From contig OAPG01000004.1 of assembly GCA_900208305.1 (NCBI GenBank), positions 248,001 through 312,000 on the forward strand: 64,000 nt of DNA, written 5' to 3'. How positions within the stretch are numbered: the stretch's first letter is position 1; each line of letters begins with the position of its first letter. This document shows positions 40,462-50,360 of this stretch, one piece after another. The stretch comes from Melanopsichium pennsylvanicum (taxonomy: Eukaryota; Basidiomycota; Ustilaginomycetes; Ustilaginales). The notes under the pieces are model-generated. The model worked only from the letters and a program-made list of their open reading frames with translations. It made no database searches and was not told the DNA's origin. A program made the translations under genes and the position numbers.

Positions 40462-43400
40462 ATGGAAGAGCAACTCATTCAGGCGGTCGAGATCGCATCC
40501 AACCCGCTCGCCAACGCCGGCCCCGACGTCACACAGCAGGCTCTTCAGTTTCTCGAGCATCTTAAAACCATCACTCACGACAGCTGGAGCGTAGGATGGG
40601 GCGTATGGTCTGCACGCAATGCGCAAGATGATGGACCCAAGTACAGCCAGAATGCACGCATGTTTGGTCTCATGCTGGTGGATGATTTCTTGGCCAATCG
40701 CATCAGCGTGTCAAGCGATCCGGCCAGCGCTGTAGCCTCCCTACAACAGTCTGCCATCGAATACATCCAGAAGGAGTACATTGCAGGCTCTGGCGATGGT
40801 GCCGTCCCCTACATGAAGAACAAATTCGCTCAGGTCCTTGCTGTCTTATTGCTACAGACCTACAATCTGCCTCCACCTTACACCCTCCTGCCAACCTTGC
40901 TGTCCATGTTTCGTGCCCATCCTGCAGCCTCGCCATCCCAAGCTTCAACTTCGCAGGTGCCACTCAATCCTCTCACCACCGACCTTGTTCTCCGAGTGCT
41001 TCACGATCTCTCCGTCACTTTGGGCTCTGATGTCACTCTGAGAGCGGTGCGCTCAAAGGAACGTCTGCAGCGAGATGCCGTCATCAGGGATGAGATTCGA
41101 GCAAATCACGCTTCCAACATCGCAGACTCGGTCTGGCGCGTCGTTGAGGAAGGCTTTGCCCGTGTCAACCTTGGCGAACAAGCCAACGATTCCATTATTG
41201 CGGCTGGGGTTCGCAGCATGACCTTTGCCAATGCGGTGAATCTTACCGCAGCAGCCACCAAGATCCTGGAAGACTACGTCTCTTGGATTGACATCAACCT
41301 CGTCGTCACCAACCAGACCGTACCGTTGCTGTTCAACGTGCTACATCATCCCATCTCAAAACTCCGCACAGCAGCTGCAGATGCCTTGCACGGCATCATC
41401 AGCAAAGGCATGAAGCCCGCCGACAAGCTCAGCCTCGCTCAAGCACTCAATTTGCCCGAAGTCATCACACCGCTCGAGTCGCGAACGCGCACCGGTCAAT
41501 CCGTCGAGACCGGCCAGAACGACAGGAGCGACTCCAATATCGAGTTCCGCGTACACTTGGCGCATCTTACCAATGGTCTCGTGCTTGAAATGTGCAAGAT
41601 TCTGGAGGAGAGTGCGGCTGAAGAAGCGACAAAGGTTGCTGCCGAAGTTCTGCTCAATTCGATCCTGGCTCTAGTTCTTGCTTTCTTGTCCGACGAATAC
41701 GATGATGCATCAGAGCAAATGTTTCCTGGTATCAATATGATCTTGGGTATCTACAAGAAGGCTCGCAGACGTGGTGCAGAGCTGACAGGTGCACGAGCCG
41801 AGTTCCTCTCCAACTTGATCGGTGTCGCTCTTCAGAAGATGAAGTTCGACGACGAGGCGGAATGGCCCGCTAGCAGTTTCGGAGCAGCGGATGACGATGA
41901 TGACGAGGAGGAGGAGGACGATGCAAAGTTTTTGGAGATGCGAAGAAGCCTTCAGACGATCGTTGGTGCCATCGCAGCCATCGACGACAAGTTATTCTCA
42001 ACGAGCGTCGCACAGCTCGTTTTGTCGACTTTTGCATCATTCGAAGCCAGTGCGGCAGGTACAGGTCCGCAGCTATCTTGGCAGCAGATCGAGTTGGCAT
42101 TGTACGTGATCCACTTCTATGGCGATGTCATGACCACCGCCACAGCAGCGCCCAAGGTCGGACTGTCGCCACCCATGTTCGTTCAAAGCCCTGAAGCTGG
42201 GTCCAAGGGACGCGCACCGAAACTCGGCAACGAGGCACTCGCAGGTCTGCCGCTCAGCAACTTGGGTGAGATGGTGCAGAAGCTCGTGCTCTCCAACGTG
42301 TCTACCTTCCCGCATCCAGCGGTACAATTGCAGTTCTTCGAGTGCTTGGTACGTTACTCGAACTTCTTCGCTGCGCGCAGCGGATGCGTTTCTGATGCGT
42401 TGCCCGCGTTCTTGGACTGGCGAGGCGTCCATCACGAGAAGCTTGGCGTGCGCAAGCGTGTCAACTATCTCCTCTACCGCTTTGTACGTGATCTTCGAGC
42501 CGTTGCCGCCGTGCCTTTCGACTTTGTCCAACGCTTGTTGCAAGGTCTGCAGGACCTGCTTGTGGTCCAGGCCGAGTTGCCCGAAGTAGCGCCCGATGAG
42601 GACCCCCTCGTCAAGGCGACCGCTTCAGCGGGTTACTTTGACAGCCAGCTGTATCTTTTCGAAACGAGCGGTATTCTCATCTCGCTTCTCAACAATGTTC
42701 CCAACGATCAAGTCGTTTTGCTCAAAGCCATTTCTGAACCGCTTAGCGAACAGATGCAGCAAGCTGTGCAAGCATTTCAGCGCAACCCTTCCGATGTGAC
42801 CTCCGTGCTTCAGGTGCACCACCTCATGCTCGCACTCAGCAGCCTGTCGAAAGGTTTCCCCGATTTGAACCCCAACAGTTCTTCCCCGGAACCTCAGTGG
42901 ATCGCGGTGTTCAAGGGCATCACGGAGCAAGTGTTGGTTAGCATCAGCAGTATGAAACAGTTTACTGTGGTTCGGGAAGCTGCGCGCGGTGCTTTCGCAC
43001 GAATGGTCTCTACGTGCGGCAAGGCGGTGCTTCCATACATCCCTGGGTTGATCAATGCTTTGCTGAGCGAGGTCACGTCGCAGGAATTGGTGGATTTCGT
43101 CAACTTCCTCTCGCTAGTTGTGAACAAGTCCAAGGATGACGTCAAGTCGATCGTCGACCAACTCTTTCTGATGCTGGTGGAGAGGATCTTTTTCTTCCTC
43201 AACCAAGGAGTCACGGGTACAGATGATGCTGTGCAGAAGTCGGAGCTGCAAAAAGCATACATGAATCTGCTTTCGTCGATGGTGCAGTCTGGCATGGAAG
43301 GTGTCTTGATCTCGGAAAAGAACGCAGCTCAGTTCGAGACGCTTCTTCAGAGCGTTGTATTCTACTCGACAAACTCGGATGCTGCTTGTCAGAGGACTGC

Positions 43401-43794
43401 ATTCTCCATTTTACACAGGCTGGTGAGCGCATGGGGAGGCAGTGCTACTACAATAGCGAATGGTGCTGCTTCGACCGCAACCGCATTGCCTGGCTTTGAA
43501 CGATTCATCTACGAAACATTGATCGGCCTTATTTTTGAAGCGCCCACAAAGGATGGATTCGACTTTCGCGACGCTCAAGCGCAGATTGTTCTCGGTGAAA
43601 TTGCAACCCTTGCCAAGACAATTTACGCAAAGAGGGGAGAAGAGATGATCAATTACTTGCTTCAGGTCTACTTGCCAGGCATTCACTGTCCACCAGAATT
43701 GGCGCAGGACTTTGCGCACAATCTCAAGGCGTTGCAGGCTAAACCTTTCAAGAAGTATTTGGAGGCTTTTATTACAAAGTCACGAGGCGGTTAG
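40462..43794 (+). CDS. Exportin-T (tRNA export receptor, Los1/XPOT)
   Basis: A 1110-residue karyopherin-beta family protein made of HEAT repeats throughout. Recognisable exportin-T blocks are LEDYVSWIDINLVVTNQTVPLLFNVL (about 270-295), LRTAAADALHGIISKGM and the C-terminal GFDFRDAQAQIVLGEIATLAKTIYAKRG. An acidic loop (DDDDDEEEEDD, about 475-487) interrupts the middle repeats. The receptor binds RanGTP and mature tRNA in the nucleus and carries it to the cytoplasm. The open frame begins at a TTG (40456); the first ATG at 40462 gives MEEQLIQAVEIASNPL, a normal N-terminus. No intron is evident. The leader contains an overlapping upstream ORF that may affect translation if transcribed. Confidence 0.92.
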   Translation: MEEQLIQAVEIASNPLANAGPDVTQQALQFLEHLKTITHDSWSVGWGVWSARNAQDDGPKYSQNARMFGLMLVDDFLANRISVSSDPASAVASLQQSAIEYIQKEYIAGSGDGAVPYMKNKFAQVLAVLLLQTYNLPPPYTLLPTLLSMFRAHPAASPSQASTSQVPLNPLTTDLVLRVLHDLSVTLGSDVTLRAVRSKERLQRDAVIRDEIRANHASNIADSVWRVVEEGFARVNLGEQANDSIIAAGVRSMTFANAVNLTAAATKILEDYVSWIDINLVVTNQTVPLLFNVLHHPISKLRTAAADALHGIISKGMKPADKLSLAQALNLPEVITPLESRTRTGQSVETGQNDRSDSNIEFRVHLAHLTNGLVLEMCKILEESAAEEATKVAAEVLLNSILALVLAFLSDEYDDASEQMFPGINMILGIYKKARRRGAELTGARAEFLSNLIGVALQKMKFDDEAEWPASSFGAADDDDDEEEEDDAKFLEMRRSLQTIVGAIAAIDDKLFSTSVAQLVLSTFASFEASAAGTGPQLSWQQIELALYVIHFYGDVMTTATAAPKVGLSPPMFVQSPEAGSKGRAPKLGNEALAGLPLSNLGEMVQKLVLSNVSTFPHPAVQLQFFECLVRYSNFFAARSGCVSDALPAFLDWRGVHHEKLGVRKRVNYLLYRFVRDLRAVAAVPFDFVQRLLQGLQDLLVVQAELPEVAPDEDPLVKATASAGYFDSQLYLFETSGILISLLNNVPNDQVVLLKAISEPLSEQMQQAVQAFQRNPSDVTSVLQVHHLMLALSSLSKGFPDLNPNSSSPEPQWIAVFKGITEQVLVSISSMKQFTVVREAARGAFARMVSTCGKAVLPYIPGLINALLSEVTSQELVDFVNFLSLVVNKSKDDVKSIVDQLFLMLVERIFFFLNQGVTGTDDAVQKSELQKAYMNLLSSMVQSGMEGVLISEKNAAQFETLLQSVVFYSTNSDAACQRTAFSILHRLVSAWGGSATTIANGAASTATALPGFERFIYETLIGLIFEAPTKDGFDFRDAQAQIVLGEIATLAKTIYAKRGEEMINYLLQVYLPGIHCPPELAQDFAHNLKALQAKPFKKYLEAFITKSRGG

Positions 43795-44151
43795 ATTGTT
43801 TGAAATGGTCCATGTAGAGGTGTAGATGGTATCATCGAATTCATTTTTAAGCATACTCACCAAAAATCAGCATTATTGCATGACATCTATCATTCTAGAA
43901 ATCAACAGCATCATTCGCAACATCCAACAACAACAACCTTGAATTGATATCCTATGCTTTTTTTTGAAATGACTGTGTCGAGCTGAGGGAAATGGCGTTT
44001 CAGACCAACATTGAGATCGCGAATCGACAAATGACACCACGCAACCACACAAGCAAAGGAAATGTTTTGTTTATTTTGTGTGTTTGCACAATTCATTGGG
44101 AAGAGGGTAGAAAGCACTGAAAACATTTTATGCCTAATTTATAAAACCAAA
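43795..44151. other. Convergent 3' intergenic region
   Basis: About 357 bp between the exportin-T stop and the THI4 stop. AT-rich, with nothing else I can support. Confidence 0.45.
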
Positions 44152-45611
<1,460 letters not shown>

Positions 45612-45670
45612 TTACAAAGAGGGGGAGGTTGGATGAGAGTGAACGTCTGATGAGGACTGGGTAAGTGAAG

Positions 45671-45678
45671 CTTATATA
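45671..45678 (-). promoter_or_regulatory. Candidate TATA box of THI4
   Basis: TATATAAG on the minus strand, 78-85 bp upstream of the THI4 ATG, next to a (TA)n run at about 45681-45700. Position and sequence fit a strong core promoter. Confidence 0.5.
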
Positions 45679-45960
45679 CTGTATATATATATATATATAT
45701 GTTATCCCACAGGGAAGTAAGAGAGTGCACGGGCTGGCCTTACATGGGGATGGGGCCATCCATCCCATCGCCATCCTGATCAGACTACACACCGCAGAAT
45801 ACAGACTGGTTAGAAGGCCTTGGGCACGGACCGCCGTGTTTGCGTGACTCATAGAGTATTTTTCAAGTCTTTAGTGCACATCGAGCTGCTTGTGTGTGCT
45901 AGAAGCGCAGAAGCAACCGAGTGTCGACTTGGGTTGGCCGCACTCGATATGAAGTAAGAC

Positions 45961-46012
45961 CGTAAATTTACTGCACCGTACTGTACTCTACTGTACTTTA
46001 CGGTACTGTATG
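45961..46012. repeat. Cluster of TACTGTA/TACAGTA half-sites
   Basis: This 52-bp stretch contains GTAAATTTACTG, then GTACTGTAC, TACTGTACTTTA and GGTACTGTA. It is the densest occurrence of the dispersed intergenic motif. Confidence 0.7.
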
Positions 46013-48211
46013 TGTGCACTCTGCAGAGCCAAACAAGAAGCGCAATCCAAAGTTGATTGAACACACATCTGTAGGCAAGACCGAAGGAGAGGAGCAGGAG
46101 GACGAGCACAGACCAGCCATCGATCTTGACATTCTATTCGGGGCATTTCCCGGTCATCACACCCATCTCATTTCAGTCAGACATGTACAGTGAAACAGTA
46201 CTGTACTTGCAGTCTCGGAAAACCCTATCTCACACGGGCCATCACCCTTTCGGCAAGAATGTCTCTCAGCAAGGGAAGGAGTGGGTCGAGTCAGACTCGC
46301 TAATAACAGTATGTACGTACTTCTTGTGTGAAAGACCAAGCTTTTTCTTTGGAATCGATCATGGCTCGTCCGTCCAGTCGCCGTCTCAAGAAGCACATGT
46401 TGACGGAAAGTGTCTGCCAACAGCTGCCAACAGCCAGATTTGACAAAGCGGCGAGGAGCGTCCAACAAAAGAAGTTTTCAAAAAGTGATGAGTGGATGTG
46501 TTCGTGATTGTGATTGTGATTGTGAGAAGAATCACATCGAGTTCTTTCCGAGACACATCACCTTCTTCTTGGCTTGTTCCCAGCCCAAATTGACAGCACT
46601 CAGATGGCGCGGCAGGGTTCAGTCTTAATTTAATTTTAGTCGAAATCTTTAATCCTTTTACCATACAATTTTGATCCAGAAGTACTGTGTTGTTGTGCAC
46701 GCTGCCTTTTCCTCATGGCTCTGCACGAGAGGCGGAAAAATCCGCGACCTGAACCTCAGCACAGCCGTAGTGGACTGATGATGAACGTGCGAGATGGAAT
46801 TTCCCTCAGCTTTTTTTCTTTCTTTTTTGGACGTGATCTCTCTTTCCGGCTTGATCGCTGCCTTTTGATGTCAAGGCAGAAACTGGAGAGCCTGATCCAA
46901 TGTTGGGAATCTGAGCGACTCTGTGATGATGGCAGAACATAATTCGAGACTCCGATCGTGGCTTGCAGCATCCGAAAAAGGCTCTCAGTCATGATCCTGG
47001 TTGTCGAGGTATTAACTCTGAAAAAGGAAATGCATCACAGAAGACACAGAGATCGCATTGGAAGAACCAAAATGTTGTGAAAAGTAGAGCCGTGTGAATG
47101 GGGAACGATGGCGGTCCGCGTATCGTACGCCATCTATCGTACGCCATCATTGATGCTTTGCATGGACTCATACCAAAATGCCATTGGACATCGTTTGGCA
47201 TCTGCGCTTAGAGAAGTGCCGCGCCAAACTTTGCGCATTCTTTTGCCCCGCCGGCACGAATCCCGGCGAGTTCTTGTGCACCGTCCAGCTTCGAGGCGAA
47301 CGCACAAAACACAGATAGCATTGGCCCGCACATTTCCTTGCTCAGAATGATGGCGGAGCGGAAATGTCAGGATGTCGGCCATGCCGGACACCCCTGCCTT
47401 TCTCCTATGCGATGTTCGCTCGGGCCGAGTTTTGAAGTCTTTTCCCGAGAAGCACTCATCCCGTGCGCGGGAGGTTCTCCTTCGACACTGAGATCCGATC
47501 CATGTGGAGCACGCCGGGTGGTTTGATCAAGTGACGACGGGCAGTAGGCTTACATACAAATGGTGCGGAGCGAGCCTGAATCCGGGGAGAAACGGCGTGG
47601 ATGATGTTTCGAGTCTCTCGAGGCTGACAGAATTTCATGAACAGCGGCCTTGCTTCGTTCACGGAGACCATCAAGAGCGAGGTCGTGCTTTCGGAGGTGT
47701 CTTTTTTTTTCTTCTTTGTTGGATGGGGCCCAATTCGAAATTCGATGACATCGGCACTTTCTCAAAGTGTTAGATGTTTTGTGTGCAGATGGTCATTGAA
47801 AAAATAAAATAAAAAAAATAGGTATGAGCCAGATCGGGTCAACGAATCTGGAAAGATTTTCGATCTGTTGAAGCTTACCCTAAAGCGCAACTTGACTGAC
47901 CTCGGCCGAGCTAGTCTTGCACGGTGGAAGTATATCACGTGCTTTTCAAATCCGAAACCTCCAGCAAATTTCAACCTGACACCCGACGCAGCTGCAAGCA
48001 CGCTCAGCCTGCAGCCACCAATTTGAGCCAAAATACGATTCCACAGAAAATTACTCGGAGCCGTGCTGGCAATACCAAACAGTACACGGCTTTAGACAGA
48101 GAGCTGAGATCCGATCGGTGAGCAGCACCACTGACCACGACAGTTGGGGTTGACCTTCGAGCGCGAAGCCTTCGACATTGTTTCTCTCTCTCTCTAAGCC
48201 ATCAAGAAAAG

Positions 48212-48916
48212 GTAAGTCGATACTATTGGCGAAATCGACGCCCTGTTCTCAATCTCTACTCGATCATCACCCACCAATATACGCACAGTGTATGTAAGGA
48301 CGTCACAGCACCATTCAGCGGCAACGTTTCAAAACCTCGATCGAGTTCGCCGTTCAGTTGACCTCAACTCGCAGCAGAAGTATAGCATCGACCGGAAAGG
48401 TGGTTATGACAGATGATATCGCAGGTACATTCAAGATGATTGCAGTGCAATGCTGGGCTTCAGGACTTGGCTGCGGTCAATGGAGTTGAACAACCTATGC
48501 GTTGAAGGCAGATACAACACGGATAGAAAAGAGCATTTCAACAACCAAAGCGGCGCTCCGCGTATGATAGTAGCAACATCTTCCTTAAACAAGCAATGGA
48601 GCATTGCACGAGCACTTTGGAGACGACAATCGCCATCTGATGGTCGAATTGGTGCGGTAGGCCAAGTTCACAGAAGTCGGTCATTTGAAAGCACAAATAG
48701 CAGGATTGTCTTGCATCGCAATTAGCACAACCACCGGCAATCACAATGCGCCCCAGCACTGATACGACAAAATGGCACCGCAAAGATGATGCAGAGATAA
48801 TTGAGATGGAGAATCAGGGTTGTCTCGATACACTGCCTTCGCTACAGGTTCTAAGAAAGTCAGACCATTCTGACACGTCTCTCCTCCTTTTGATCTTTCC
48901 TCCATCACCATATTAG
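48212..48916 (+). other. Candidate 5'-leader intron of the eL6 gene
   Basis: A pyrimidine-rich start region (48181-48196) precedes a strong donor (AAAAG|GTAAGT at 48211/48212). The acceptor would be ATATTAG at 48910-48916, 16 bp before the eL6 ATG. A long leader intron is common in fungal ribosomal-protein genes. It would be 705 bp and could host a small nucleolar RNA, but I could not confirm one. Confidence 0.4.
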
Positions 48917-48932
48917 CATATATTCCGACAAA

Positions 48933-49646
48933 ATGGCCCGAAACAGCCAGATCGCCCCCAACGTGGCTCGCCTCGGCCGCACCAAGGCCTTCCAGAAGAA
49001 GGGCGGATACAAGAACATGAACCGTCAGGTTGCCCCCAAGCAGGCTGAGGAGACCCCCGCTCACAAGGAGGTCACCGTCAAGGGTGCCAAGAACGGTGGC
49101 AAGCGTGTCGCCCCCACCCATAAGGCCCCCCGCTTCTACCCTGCCGAGGACTCGCGCGTCCCCAAGGCCAGCCGCAAGGCCAACAAGCCCACCAAGCTCA
49201 AGCCCACCATCACCCCCGGTACCGTCCTTATCCTCCTTGCCGGTCGCTTCCGCGGCAAGCGTGTTGTTTTCCTCAAGCAGCTCGATTCTGGTCTTTTGCT
49301 TGTTACTGGTCCCTTCAAGGTGAACGGTGTCCCCATTCGTCGCGTGAACCAGGCTTACGTTATTGCCACCTCCACCAAGATTGACATCGCCGACGTCAAG
49401 GTGGACGACAAGATCAACGATGCTTACTTCAAGAAGGATAAGGCGCCCAAGGTCAAGGCTGAGAAGAGCTTCTTCGCTGATCCCGCCAACAAGCAGGCTC
49501 ACCCCGAGTCCAAGGTTGCTGACCAGAAGAACCTTGACAAGGCTGTCATCGCTGCAGTCAAGAAGGCTGGCCCCACCATGGCCAAGTACCTCGCCGCTAC
49601 TTTCTCGCTCTCCAAGGGTGAGAAGCCCCACGCTCTCAAGTTCTAA
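48933..49646 (+). CDS. RPL6: 60S ribosomal protein eL6
   Basis: A 237-residue protein with the eL6 layout. The basic N-terminal extension ([15 protein letters not shown]) is followed by the KOW-like core [23 protein letters not shown] and [28 protein letters not shown], then a lysine-rich C-terminal arm ending GEKPHALKF. It is a structural component of the large ribosomal subunit near expansion segments of 25S rRNA. Codon use is extremely biased toward C-ending codons, as expected of a highly expressed gene, and this bias also produces a stop-free antisense frame of about 310 codons that I reject. The coding exon is uninterrupted from ATG 48933. A leader intron is likely upstream. Confidence 0.95.
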   Translation: MARNSQIAPNVARLGRTKAFQKKGGYKNMNRQVAPKQAEETPAHKEVTVKGAKNGGKRVAPTHKAPRFYPAEDSRVPKASRKANKPTKLKPTITPGTVLILLAGRFRGKRVVFLKQLDSGLLLVTGPFKVNGVPIRRVNQAYVIATSTKIDIADVKVDDKINDAYFKKDKAPKVKAEKSFFADPANKQAHPESKVADQKNLDKAVIAAVKKAGPTMAKYLAATFSLSKGEKPHALKF

Positions 49647-50360
49647 ATGAACTTTGTCCAGCAATAAAGGCAATTTGGCCCCATACCCAGCAAAAGTCCA
49701 ACAGTCAAACCCACATCTTAAGCTCCTAAGGTGATCCGAATTTAGTTAACGTTTTAACAAACGAGTTTAGGGCTAGTAAAAGTGAGGATCATGATGAGAC
49801 GACGGACAGGATTCAGTACTTGAGGTTTGGTCGATGTATTCCGTCCCAGTCGTTTGATTTCACCTGTCTTCCACTTTCCAACCTCTTTTTTTTTCAGTTT
49901 AAAATTTTGCCGAATTTGACGACTCTTTTTACCGATCTTAACGGTTCGAGTGGTCGCCTGTTTTCTTTTCATTCGCATCTCGCATTTCCCCTCTTCCATT
50001 CAACCAGATCTAAAAATGTGTCCTTTTCTTGGACCTTTTCCTAACCCCCACACCCCCCCCTTCTTTTCGAAACCTTCCTTCCAACAGAGGGGGAAAAGGT
50101 TTTATTTTTGTAATACATAGGCAATGATTGAGAGATATTCCCAAAAAAAAACAAAAAGAAGGGAATATCCTCGATTTTTCGTGCTCAAATTCAAACACAC
50201 AAAATACAACAAAGTGCATCATCATCCATCTCATTTTTTCCAAAACAATCTTGCTTATTGGCGCTCGCTAATTGGTGTTTGATAGGAAAACAAATCCATA
50301 CAGTTGCTTTGGTCCAAATGGGAGAAAATTTGAGTAACTTGGGGATTTTTTTTTTTTTTA
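49647..50360. other. Convergent 3' region
   Basis: About 715 bp between the stops of the eL6 (+) and Pet127 (-) genes. AT-rich with homopolymer runs (A9 near 50142, T about 14 near 50346). No coding frame is supported. Confidence 0.45.

Noticed and set aside
48741..49673. 310-codon antisense open frame across the eL6 gene
   Set aside because: Extreme codon bias of the ribosomal-protein gene removes stops on the other strand. The product is a Gly/Leu/Val/Ser-rich repeat without family features.
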